In this document: in pieces, positions 34,230 to 44,849 of the stretch
Position numbering within the stretch: the first letter of the stretch is position 1
Layout: every line of letters starts with the position of its first letter
Assembly: GCA_001643675.2 (NCBI GenBank)
Contig: LSRY02000048.1
Location: 124,001 to 188,000 of the forward strand
Length of the DNA: 64,000 nt
Direction of reading: 5' to 3'
Source: Monocercomonoides exilis
Taxonomy: Eukaryota; Preaxostyla; Oxymonadida; Polymastigidae
Position numbers and translations under genes: made by a program
The notes under the pieces: generated by a model
Database searches by the model: none
What the model was told of the DNA's origin: nothing
Seen by the model: only the letters and a program-made list of their open reading frames with translations

Positions 34230-35560
34230 TCTTGCTGTATTTCAGATTATTATTTGTGAAAGAGTTTGCATTTCGTAGACACACGTCAGACTCGTACGCT
34301 GGAGAAGAGGATCTTCTGCTGATGGTTGTGAAATACAAAAGCGAGACGATCTTTGCATCTTCCACAATATGCAACAATGCAAATAGCAGGCAATGTGGAA
34401 AGTTCAACAAGCTCTGTGAGTTTCAGAATAAGGGGGTGCAATTCATCATTCTGTCTCAATACTCCTAGGTGTTGGTGCAGCTCCAGAAAGCCATTTGCGC
34501 TTCATATAAAACAACCACTGTGAATATTTTTTCGCTTGATGGAGTTTACATCCTCTGCTCTCGTCCACATCAAGCCAGCCTTCCAGCTCAATCTCGCTAT
34601 CATCTCAACCTCTGCAAATGCCTGGATCGAATGATTCGACTTTTTCTCCAGTCTGCCCTTCTTGCACACAGGCAGCGCTATTGTGTACAACTCCCACTGC
34701 CACCTTCCGCTCTCCTTTGTCCAGTTTTCTTCTTCAGCCATCTCGCCATCTGCTCATCCAGTGCTCCTCAATTCCTTCCAGCCAGCTATCGATGGTGGAC
34801 ACAGGACTGTCAACTGCTGCTCCGTCCGACAACTGTGTCAGCTTATCTGTTTTTCCTCTTCTCAGCTGGTGACTGTATCGTTCTTGCAAACATGAACCTA
34901 CGGCACCTTCAGCTGTCAGCTGGTGTCTTCGAGTTCCAGTAATGCCAGAGCGCCTTGGCACACTGAGTGGCAGCCGAGCATCTGGTATTTTCACAGGGCA
35001 GTGTCCTCTGCCTCCCAACCACTTTCGCATGAGACATTGCCTTTTCCGGATCATCTTTCCGCTACAACACAAACGCAGTCGCTAGAACCTATACCTTCTT
35101 TAATTGGCCTGTATTTTCAATGTCTTTTACGTCTGCACACGTGGACCTATCCAATTGCACTTGCTTGCAACGTGCCCCATTTTTTGGTTATGAAGAATAT
35201 GAACAAGCATAACAACTTCCTTTTACAATTTCGTCTCTGCAAGCAAGACAACAAAACCGTTGTCTTCCTCTTGATGCATTATCAGTAATGATGATGCAAA
35301 ACATGAAGATAACAGTTCCTCTACTAGCTACAGCCATTCTGATTGCAGCAATCCATCTTCCCGCCAAAACATCACCTGCTCTTATGTGGCTTTTCTGAAG
35401 CTGGCTTTTTTGAAAGGAGTATTCAAAGCGATATGCAACGCCTCCATATGGATGCTTTCCAGCGGAAACAAACTTGTAAACAAATCCTGCCAAAGACAAT
35501 CACTCTTCTTCATCACGGTCTTCCATTCTGCCCAAGAATCAAAAAATGAAGCAAACGAAA
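34230..35560 (+). pseudogene. Decayed surface-protein-like DNA, uncertain
   Basis: GC-richer sequence with broken frames on both strands. A plus-strand piece near 34340-34440 reads IFASSTICNNANSRQCGKFN then KLCEF, with the CGxxxxxC spacing of the surface-protein family. The rest (34.47-35.3 kb) gives Ser/Leu-rich readings without motifs. The foldback element at 33214-34214 separates it from a similar piece at 33090-33205 (minus-strand CEKSVNVIFHRANATGSGAA). The strand and family call are tentative. Confidence 0.3.
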
Positions 35561-35570
35561 ATGTTTAAAA

Positions 35571-36300
35571 AATGCAATATTCAAAGGATTTTCAAGGAGA
35601 GAACCTTTGTCAACACCATTTGTCATTCTGATTGGAAATAAAGAACCGAACTGGGCATAGGTGTATTTAAGGAACATTTCCTATCCTTGTTTATTCAATA
35701 AATCATTGTGATAAAGAATAAGTAGATTTAATAACAAAACATTTGTATGGACTAGAATTTTGAAATTCGTTTTGTTCCTTGAGAAAAATCAATTTTTTAA
35801 AATCACACATAAATCTGAGTATTTTTTCAAAATTTTGATAAAAATTGATAATTTTGAAACAAAAAGTTGATGAAAGGTCGTTTATTATTGTATACTCTTA
35901 TTAAATTAATTAATTTTTGAGAAATAAAATATTGAAAAAAACAAATAAAAAAATTTATATAGTTTGATCTATCCCACAATTATATTTTTAATATCAAAAA
36001 AATAAGAAATTACTTTCTTTCGTCAAGAATTGAACCCCAGCTTGTAAATCTGAGACAAATCAAATGTTTAGAAATATAATAAAAGTGTGCACTGGATGAT
36101 TATTAACATTTCATTCAATTCTTTTCTATTTTTGATTATGATTTTTAGGAAGATTATTTGCATGCAGTTTGAGGATGTTTATGTTACACAATGATGATCT
36201 TGAACAAAGAAGCTTTGTTGATACTTATGAAAGTATGAATATCATATGAATTAATATATTAATAGAATATTTTAACGATTTTCATTATTTATTATTTATT
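35571..36300. other. AT-rich spacer
   Basis: No supported gene. At 36020-36060 the minus strand reads GGGGTTCAATTCTTGACG, which recalls the T arm of a tRNA, but no cloverleaf can be built. Confidence 0.4.
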
Positions 36301-36309
36301 TTTAACTGA

Positions 36310-38760
36310 ATCAATGTTGAATGTTAAATGCAAGAAGATATTTATCGATGCAACAACTACTGCACAAGAAAAGAAGGAGAAGTGTATTTGTCTGCAAAAA
36401 AGAGGAGATTCGAATCTGGATTGTTGAAATGAAGTTCAATGCAAACACGGCAAAAGTGGGAAATGATATTTTCATTGATTACATCAAATCACATCCCAAA
36501 TAAATATGTTCTAATCATTAAATCCTTGATCTTATCAAGTGAATATCTTCAATGTATATAATACACATTTTATGTTAAATTAACAAAGTATATTGTTCAA
36601 ATTTCGTAAATAACAACAACCAGTTGAAGTTTCGCAATCAAAAGATGAAGTTTGGCAAGGCTATCATTCATCAAATCTCCATTGGTATTAGCTTCTGCTT
36701 TTTTTTTTGAAAACAACAACTTTTCAAACATTATGAATACTGGAAGCGGTGAAGGAGGTCTTACAAGAGTGTCATTAAAAAATGACGAAGATTTGATCAA
36801 TAAATCAACAAATGCATTATCTTGTTCACTTTCATCAGGCAATGGAAAAGGAGGATTTTTGTATTTGAATTTTCAAAATTGTTTGAATGAGAAGCCATTT
36901 CTTTTTGATGCAGGAATTTCTTTTGAGAACAACAAAGCAGCCATTGGAAAGAATGTGTTCATTTTTGGAAAGGACTTCAACAGCACTGTGACAAACAATA
37001 CTTTCAAGTTCGATTACTCATCAATGAAAGATGATAACAATTTGTTTGTGGGAAGTGATAACTTTTACTCAAACAAAGATATGTTCATGTTTCTGATTCT
37101 ATACAGCTCAATTGAGATGTTTATCTCATCGGGTGGATTTGATGTCGAAAGATGTGGAAAAATATTCAAAAGTTATTAATGCGAAGGAAGAAAATATGAA
37201 GATACAAACGCAACGAAAACTCTTTTTGTGAAGATATTTCGAGAATCAGAGAAGAAAAAGTTTCAAGAAATTAATTTCATGGAAGTGAAGCTTGTCAACT
37301 GAAAATTTGGAAATGAAAAAAGCGAGAATAAAAGCAGATTCTGTAAGGATCATAGGTGGATAAGGAATATGAAGGACAAAGAAATACAAATTGATTGTGT
37401 AATAATGAAATGGTATTAATAATGCGCATGAGAAAAAGAGATGATAAAGAACAAAAGAGTTTAAATAGGATAAGTTGGTGAACATAATGCAAAGACTGAA
37501 GGAGAAGGAGTGTTGTTTGAGAGAAACGATCAAAGATAGAGATAAGTTGGAGAAGGATTGACAGATGAGAGAAGGAATTCTGGAACGCTGTTGATGAGAA
37601 GCGAGGGAATAGATGCAAAGTGGGAAACGATTCGATATTTTCAATGTGTATAAGTGAATATGTGAATGGAGGGGCATTGAAGCGTGAGGTAGCAGAAGGC
37701 CTAGTGGTTGTTGTTGAGAACAGCATATTTGAAGGATTCTCGGCAAGGTGGAATGAAGAAAAATGAGGAGAGATTTTCATAAATGCTGTTGAAAAGAGCT
37801 GCTCATATTGCTTTGGGGTGAATGGATGTGTGTTTGAGAGGAATAGGGCAGGTGAAGGGAAAGACGTGTATGCGGTCTGTGAGGATTTGAAAGCATCAAT
37901 TCTTTTGAAACGGTTTGAGATAGAGCTTGTGGGCAAGGATGGGGAGGATAAAGTGGAGCTGTGAGGGAAAGATAATGGAAGATTTTCAAGTGAGAGTGTT
38001 GATTTGCTTCTGTTTCTGGTGAAGTTCAGTGAAGATGAATTCCGTGGATCGAAGATGAACAGTTCGAATTTAAGGCAGAGAGTGGAATTGTGAATGAGTG
38101 AGTGAAAAGATGAAGAAAACAAGTATTTTGAAGATGCTTGCAAATGGACAAAATATGGAATTGAGAAAAGAAGGTTGAAATGTGAATGTTTCAAATTCAA
38201 TATTTGAGTGTAAAGAGATAGGTGTTGTTTGATGTGAATGTTTGCTCATCCACTGAACAAGATTATGAATATGTTTGATTCCTTTGTTCGTATGGCGTTA
38301 TTTGAGAAAGTATGATTTTTTATTAGTTTTCCATTCGTTGTTGAAGAGAGCTAGAAAGAGATTAGTGTATTGTGTGATGAATGTTGAGCATGGGGGAGAA
38401 ATGGAGATTGAACTGACTTGAAAGGAGAATGATGTGTTGAGAAGTGCAGCTGCAGGAGGATGTGGTTGAAATGTAAATGAAAAAATAGAATAAATGAATA
38501 TGTGTGTAAGAGTTTGAGAAATAAAAACAGTTTCAGGAGAGGAATATCAAAGAACAATGTTTTAATGAGAACTGATTTGAGTTGTGTTTGTGAAAGGAAC
38601 AGTGCACGGAAGTTGTGGAATAACTATCTGGGTTGTTTGAGGAAGTGTGTGGAGTTGGAGAGTGATGTGGATACAGGTGAAAAGGAACTGGAAAAGAAAA
38701 AAGGAGAGTGAAGTTTGTGAAGTGTGATGATGAGGCAAAACTTAATGCAATTAATGGTGA
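36310..38760 (+). pseudogene. Large surface-type repeat protein, decayed copy
   Basis: Plus strand. The first block reads EGEVYLSAKKRGDSNL and, one frame over, IVEMKFNANTAKVGNDIF. This is equivalent to GGVYLATKERGDLIF and VRMKFNANTASVGNDIF at 44.3-44.5 kb. An open stretch at 36652-37179 holds GNGKGGFLYLNFQNCLNEKP, FENNKAAIGKNVFIFGKDFN and MFISSGGFDVERCGK. After several breaks a second unit appears at about 37775-38030: VFERNRAGEGKDVYAVCEDL, RFEIELVGKDGEDKVEL, a TGA, then FSSESVDLLLFLVKF. This matches GRDLFISCKKLNG, RFGFELKYVNGEGE and FAESVDLGLFLVEM of the minus-strand gene. A third trace (LNAINGEMMLFL) lies near 38740. The repeats resemble beta-helix-type surface proteins. No signal peptide is seen. 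It is dead. Confidence 0.65.
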
Positions 38761-38764
38761 GATG

Positions 38765-39066
38765 ATGTTGTTTTTGCGAAGAACTTGAATAACAAACTCT
38801 TTTATGAAATAACAGCTTTTCTTTATGTTTGATAATGAGAAAATTGTGGTTGAGTGATTGTATTCAATCTGATAGTTATTTCAAAATCGAAATTCAAAAA
38901 GAATCAATGAATTTCATTTCATTAACGCAATTCCAACTCTTGAAAATAACCTTTTCATATATTTCGATTATGTTCGTGAAAAGAAAAGGAATTTCTTTTT
39001 TTTCTTGTATTGTTTTATTGTGTTATTGTCAAAAAGTGAAGTGAAACGGTGTTGTGATAAATTCAT
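38765..39066. other. AT-rich spacer
   Basis: No supported gene. Confidence 0.4.
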
Positions 39067-39609
39067 CTACAAACTAATTGGAGATTGCTCGGTTCCAACA
39101 TCTTTTGCTTTGATGAAACTTCTAAGAATTTTTCGATTTTGAATTGCATTTGTTTTTTCTTTTTCTTTTTTCGCCATTTCCTCAATTTTTGTTTCTTTTT
39201 TTTCACAAAACATTTTTGATTCAAGAATTAAAGTTTCAATCTGTTGATTTTCAATAATTTTCACAAATCTACCATTTTTTGATCTGTTTCTGATATTTCT
39301 TTTTTTTCTAACAGTCTTTGTTTCTAAATCTGAGATGGTTTCTTCTTCTTCTTCTTCCTCTTCTTTCTCTTCTTTCTCTTCTTTCTCTTCTTTCTCTTCT
39401 TTCTCTTCTTCATCGTCTATTTTTCTTCTTTTTAAAAATTCAGTTTTATTTGTTTCAATCAATTTCTTCGATAATCTTTTTTTCTTTAGAACTTCATCCA
39501 GCTCACTTTCATCAACCATTTCATAGTTTCTTCTTTTTTTCATTTCCTTTTTTATCAAAAAAAAAGACGATAATTTGAATTTTCTTTCTATATTCAAAAC
39601 ATTTATCAT
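39067..39609 (-). CDS. Glu/Lys-rich coiled-coil-like protein, 180 aa, overlapping Merlin
   Basis: Starts at ATG 39609, overlapping the last codon and TGA of the Merlin transposase (the sequence ATGATAA). It ends at a stop at 39067. The middle is an almost pure Glu/Lys repeat (GAA/GAG/AAA codons at about 39341-39412) flanked by basic segments (KKKRLSKKL, KRRKIDDEE, KKRNIRNRSKNGR). The C-terminal third reads IENQQIETLILESKM, which could form a coiled coil. No domain is recognised. The tight overlap suggests it belongs to the Merlin element. An internal ATG (MKKRRNYEMVDESELDEV) could be the real start if this is a separate exon or transcript. Confidence 0.5.
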   Translation of the reverse strand: MINVLNIERKFKLSSFFLIKKEMKKRRNYEMVDESELDEVLKKKRLSKKLIETNKTEFLKRRKIDDEEEKEEKEEKEEKEEKEEEEEEEETISDLETKTVRKKRNIRNRSKNGRFVKIIENQQIETLILESKMFCEKKETKIEEMAKKEKEKTNAIQNRKILRSFIKAKDVGTEQSPISL

Positions 39610-40558
39610 ATTTTCAGTACTGTCGTTGTAAGCACGAAAAAAACATCCATATTTTTCTTATCAATTTTTGATAATTCTTTCATGAAAGTTGTTGGAATCA
39701 GTCTATTGTTATATCGATACTGAAACTCATAGACATATTCCTTTGTCTTTAAATATATTCTCCCTCGTTTTGGAATATGATTTTTCAAATGAGACCAGAT
39801 ACCTTCAATTGTCTGTGTGTAAACCTTTGGATTTTCCGGTTTCACAAAATTGAGAGTGTGATTAACGCTATCTATTGTGAAACCGTTTTCACTGATGCAA
39901 TTATATGCTGACCACTTATCAGACATTATCGTTGTTGATCTTTCAATGTTTTTTTTGACGAAATAGAAAATTGTATCTGCTTTTCTATCGGGAAGAAATT
40001 CAACTATCAGTCTTTGAGGCTTTCCTTTTTCCTTTCTTTCGATTACACCCCATAACCACTGTTGTTCTGTGCATCTTCCCACTCCATTTTTTCTTTTGTG
40101 TATTAAAGTTTCATCGATTTCAACAATGCGATTGTCTCCAACTTTTTCTATTTTGCTCGTTTCAAAAAAGCAGCATATTCTTCGCAACTTTTTGAATAAT
40201 TTTAGTACTGTCACTTTCGCAACTTTTGTTTCAAAAACTGTTTCTTTGATCGAATGTCTGTACCAAAAATGAAACAATAATGATGTAAGCTTGAATGGTG
40301 ATAAATGAAATTCCATAAATATAGAATCAAAGTTCCAACTGAAAAAATTTCCACATTTCGAACATTTGAAGGCATAGTAATCATTTTCTTTTTTTTGCAA
40401 CTTCAGATCCATATTTTTTTGCATTTCCAACATGTTCGATTTTTTTTGATCAGTCCAAATTTCGATAACAATTCCATTGCATACTGATTTTTATTGTTCG
40501 AAAGAATCAGAAACTCGCTGAATGTTAATTCTTCGAAATTGATTTCGTTCTCAATCAT
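39606..40558 (-). CDS. Merlin/IS1595-like transposase, one frame shift
   Basis: Starts at ATG 40558 (MIENEINFEELTFSEFLILS), passes KNRTCWKCKK (first zinc-ribbon Cys pair) and reaches a run of seven A at 40414-40420. There the frame must move back one base. It continues as NMDLKLQKKENDYYAFKCSK (second Cys pair) and then an uninterrupted core: IVEIDETLIHKR (Asp), QQWLWGVIERK, TTIMSDKWSAYN (Asp) and TIEGIWSHLKNHIPKRG (Glu). It ends at a TGA at 39606-39608. Total length is about 317 residues, complete for the family, and no intron is needed. Unlike the copy at 11.7 kb it has no acidic tail; instead a separate Glu-rich ORF overlaps its end. All Trp codons are TGG and all Gln codons are CAA/CAG. 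This is the best preserved Merlin here and may be active if the shift is real or an assembly error. Confidence 0.85.
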
Positions 40559-40569
40559 GAAAAGGATGA

Positions 40570-41261
40570 AACAGTTTGAAAATTGATCAATAATTCAAAA
40601 TAATTTTGTTCAATAATGGGTATTTTTTTTTTGATAAATTGAATCTCAATTTGATTTCATTCTTTGCAACATATGTTAAGTTGAAAACAAGAATATTTTT
40701 AATAAAAATGGCACATTATATTTATAAAATTTTAAATCAAAATGACAATAAATAAAAACTGCATGTGCATAAGTTCACAATATTTGAATAACATTACAAA
40801 ATCATTAATGTTTGAAGAAAAAAACATCGTTATCCACTACAATTACATAAAAATAAATTTCAACAAAGAATTAATTATCTATTTTGTTAGAATGTCCCAT
40901 GTATTCAATCACTCATTAATACAAACGAACACTTAACTCACACATTTTGAGAAGTGATATTGCATTCTGAAAAAGATATTTGATGATTTTATTTTTTTAC
41001 ACAAATAAAACGAAACAGATTGTTTGAAACACACACAAAAAAACAGAAATCTCATTCAAATCCTTAATGAAAATTAAAATGTTACTGAAAAGGGAATAAG
41101 GAAATTATATTTCACGTACGACAAATATCAAAAGTTCAAAAAACCATTGTTAACACCATTGTGCCAACATCAAAAATATAACACTATCATTTTGAAGCTT
41201 TGAATGTATGAATAGCAATTTTAATAAACATATAAAGTTGATTTTTTTATGTGCAACATCC
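40570..41261. other. AT-rich spacer
   Basis: No supported gene. No Merlin terminal repeat was recognised. Confidence 0.4.
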
Positions 41262-41265
41262 ACTT

Positions 41266-41523
41266 GTGTGATTATTTTTGAAATCAAATTTTTTCTTTCA
41301 AAAATTTCGATTAGAAAAATTTTCTTAAATATTAACAACAGAACACTAAAAAGTGAAAATACTATTTGAAGATATCTTCATCATCATTTCAGTTTAAACA
41401 TTTTGAAAATGAAATGGTTTTTATGAAATTTATCATTAAAATACAAAATCTCTATTCAATGACAAATAACCTTTGAAAAATCAATACAACGAAAAAATTT
41501 TATGATTTCAAAAATAATCACCC
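41266..41523. mobile_element. 258-bp MITE, GGGT family A, at the 3' end of a gene
   Basis: The left end is GTGTGATTATTTTTGAAATC (one change from GGGTGATT) and the right end is the inverted complement ending AATCACCC. ACTT flanks both sides (41262-41265 and 41524-41527). It is inserted in the last codons of the surface-type gene on the minus strand. The element's terminal GGGTGA supplies the gene's present stop codon. Confidence 0.85.
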
Positions 41524-44500
41524 ACTTGTTGCGGCTATCAATGAGCATTGAACAGCTGTCAATGATTGGATCTCAAATAAACAGTTTTCAAGTCGAAGAA
41601 CCCCACTCGAAGAGATTAATGAATTCATATTTGGCTCAAATTGACTTGGAATCTTGAGCTTCAAAGATAACAAACTGAGTGACTGAATTGATGAAATAAC
41701 AGATGAAGTTAATGCTGAATTCCCTTTGATTCTCTCATTAAACAGAACAGGCTTGTATTTTGTTTCATCTCCATTATTCACACATCCATCAAACGCAAGT
41801 GCATGTGTGAAAGAATAAATATCTTCAATTGTCCCTTCATCCCTCACTTTCACTTTCCTTTCTCCTTCCCCTCCATTCATGTCAATGTGACTTATTCCGC
41901 TCCACATCGATTCACACGGATATCCATCGCTCCCACATCCCAATGTGTCATACCCCTCCCTCGACACACACACCACCATTCCCTTCATTTCAACAAGAAA
42001 CAGCCCAAGATCAACACTCTCTGCAAAATAGTCTCTGTCAATCCCTTTCATATCAACTGCCATCCATTCTCCTTCTCCATTTACATATTTTAATTCAAAT
42101 CCAAACCTCTCCTTCGTCACTGTTCCATTCAGTTTCTTGCATGAAATGAACAAATCCCTTCCCTCGGCAGCAACATTGCCTTTGAATATCAATGTTGGAA
42201 GTGAAAAGTTATTCAAACAATTGTCACTCAAATCCAGATATATTCCTCCACCTCTTCCTCCATTTCCATTCGCCGAGCATCTCAATATGGATGATGATCC
42301 CATTTCAAGCAAATCATTCAGGTCCATCTCACTTTTCACACACACTCAGCTCACACTTTCTGTCTCGATATTCTCAAATCTGCTTCCTCCATCAACTCTC
42401 AAACTCGATCTTCCATTCTACGTTATCAGCGATCCTGCTCCCACAACACACCCCAATGCTGTCATGTTTCTCAATGTCACTTCCGATCCACCATTCCCCA
42501 CTATCACTCCTCCTCCACTGGTCTCAATCCCATCCAATGAACAGTTCTCAAATATCACATTCCCTCCTTCTGATCTTGCAATTCCACTTCCTTCAAATCT
42601 TATCCCGTTCATTTCTGTTCTCTCTATTCGAATTGCCCCTCCATTCCCAATCACTATCCACTTTCCACATTCATTCACATTTGAATTCCTATTCCCATTC
42701 CCTTCTCCTGCTGAAAACAAACAATCCAAAATGAATCATTCCCCAATCCTCACTTCCACAATCGATTCATCACCAATTGCACTTGCAGAGGAAGAACATT
42801 GAAGAGAAATCTGAAGAAGTGACAATGTCAAATGTGTTTGTCCATCCTCTTCTGTCAATTCAAATTTCCCTCCCTCTTCAACAACCAGTTCTCTAGTTTC
42901 TTCATTCCCTTTGATTGTCAGTCCTTTCCCACATCTGTTGATAGTCTTGCTCACTGAAGCAGCACCAACAAGCATAATCTTCTCTTTCTCATCGTTCAAC
43001 CGATCAAACCCAATATCAACAGACGAGCAAGGATTTTCTTTCGCTCCACAACTTGATAATCCGTTTCCAGCATTGCTCACAAACAAATCCGTTCCTAACC
43101 TTGGAAACAGGTAATTGATCAGTGAGTCTTCTTTTCTTGGTTCAGATGACTCAAGCACCCACATCTTATTTTCTGCTGTGACTCTTGTGGCTGTCCCTTC
43201 CCAAAACGCTGGAAGAAGCATCGTCCATGGTGATCCACACACCAAATACACATCTTCTCCTTTTTCTGCAACATTGTTCGCAAAATCATCATTTTTCAGA
43301 GAGTATTCAATATTCGCTGTCTCAAATGTCAGATGCAATCCTCCTCCTTTTCCGCTTCTCTTTGCAACTCTGCATCCATTGATCTTGTTATCATCAAACA
43401 ACAAATTCCCTCCATCTCCAACAATCAGAACAATCCCTCCCACAATTGCGCTCATTGACTCGCATCTGCATTCCTCAAATACACATTTGTTAATATCCAC
43501 ACACTTGCCATTCCCCACTCTCCTATTCAACACCCCTCCATTCCCATTCTCTCTCTGAATCGATTTGAATGTGCAGTTCCAGATTTTAGTATTAATCCCT
43601 TCTCCAATCTCAATCTCATTTCCATCATCAAAGCTCGATTCATTCATCGTTGTGTTCTTAACCTCAACATCTCCTCCATTTCTCAGCTCAAATAAGCTTC
43701 TTCCCACATTTTGTCTTGTCACATTCCTCACAATCACCTTATCAATCAATCCTCCAACCCCTACTCCATCAAAAGTCACCATCCCTGATTTGGTCATTGC
43801 AAAATCTCCAAATTCACAACTTGCCAGCTCCACTATCCCTCCTTTCCCACAAATCAATCCCACTCCAATCTCTTCTGATTCTGCGCCAAATGAACATCCT
43901 TCAAATCTCAATGTGCTTGAACTGCACAGAAATACATACTCCTTTCTTGATTCGGCAAATGTTGATATCGAAAATGCCAATGATGAAAATGAGATTGCTC
44001 GTTCGCTCTTTATCAAAAATACGTTTTCTCCTCCTTCGCTTATTCCAATCTTTGCCTTTGCAACATCTCCATCAATGTTCATTTCTTGAGCGTTGAGTGT
44101 CATTTCATCGAAAATTGAACTTCCATCAACGAGTTTTAGTGTTGCTGGCAATGTGCCAAGCACATTTGTTCCTGCATATATCAATGTGGAGCATGGAAAG
44201 TCCAGATATCCGTGCTAATGATAACCCATCCTTCCATTTCCACCTTTCACATAACTAATATTTGATTTCTTTCGAAGATCAAATCGAGATTGGCTTTCAT
44301 TGATCTGCGATGTGATGTTGTTACATTCAGTGAAAATGTCATTTCCCACACTTGCAGTGTTTGCATTAAATTTCATCCTCACAAATAAAAAAATCAAATC
44401 TCCTCTTTCCTTTGTTGCTAGATACACTCCTCCTAACCTTCTATTTGTTGTTGTCGCAGCTGTAATGACTGATTGTTGATTAATAATAATCATTGATCCA

Positions 44501-44590
44501 GCTGCATCCAATGCTTCGAATATTTCCCCTCTAATTTTATTTGAATCTATGTTGTCTGCAACATTCCGAACTGAGAAATTATAATTTTAT
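41518..44590 (-). pseudogene. Large surface-type repeat protein with four in-frame stops
   Basis: One minus-strand frame can be followed from about 44570 (NVADNIDSNKIRGEIFEALD), just after a possible acceptor (TTTCTCAG), to 41518. It is interrupted by TAG (44215), TGA (42736), TAG (42418) and TGA (42346) but by no frameshift. Repeated units contain GGVYLATKERGDLIF, RMKFNANTASVGNDIF, GKGGGLHLTFETANIEYSL, GTDLFVSNAGNG then CGAKENPC, and later GNGGRGGGIYLDLSDNC, GRDLFISCKKLNG, FAESVDLGLFLVEM and CVSREGYDTLGCGSDGYPC. The short beta-rich repeats and CGxxxxPC blocks resemble beta-helix surface proteins that, from memory, are abundant in oxymonads. A possible upstream exon (FEVDSYATSHNMSPIL) lies at about 44645-44740, but its phase does not fit. 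The 3' end is cut by a MITE. Confidence 0.75.
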
Positions 44591-44599
44591 AATATATAT

Positions 44600-44849
44600 T
44601 GTCAAAAGTTAAAATTACAGATTAAATATAATAATAAAATATGTTGCATACGTTTATCCACATTTTCAATATATTTTCAACTATATCCACCAATATTGGA
44701 CTCATGTTGTGTGACGTTGCATAACTATCAACTTCAAATTCTAAAAATCAAATTTTGTTAATAATAATAATATATTTTAAATGACAATCATTGCATACAA
44801 TAATAAAATATTTGCATATTCAATTTGCTATATATTGGAAAGTGTGCAC
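44600..44849. other. Upstream region of the surface-type gene
   Basis: AT-rich sequence with a possible upstream exon and splice signals of the minus-strand gene. It ends at the 8-bp target duplication of the hAT-type element (44842-44849). Confidence 0.35.

Noticed and set aside
36024-36062. tRNA gene suggested by GGGGTTCAATTC on the minus strand
   Set aside because: No acceptor, D arm or anticodon stem can be paired. At most it is a 3' fragment.
41518-44590. Reassigned stop codons (TAA/TAG as Gln or TGA as Trp) to explain the in-frame stops
   Set aside because: The hAT frame at 61.1-62.7 kb and the Merlin frame at 39.6-40.4 kb contain many CAA/CAG and several TGG codons and no in-frame TAA, TAG or TGA over hundreds of codons. 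Reassignment would have placed stops there.
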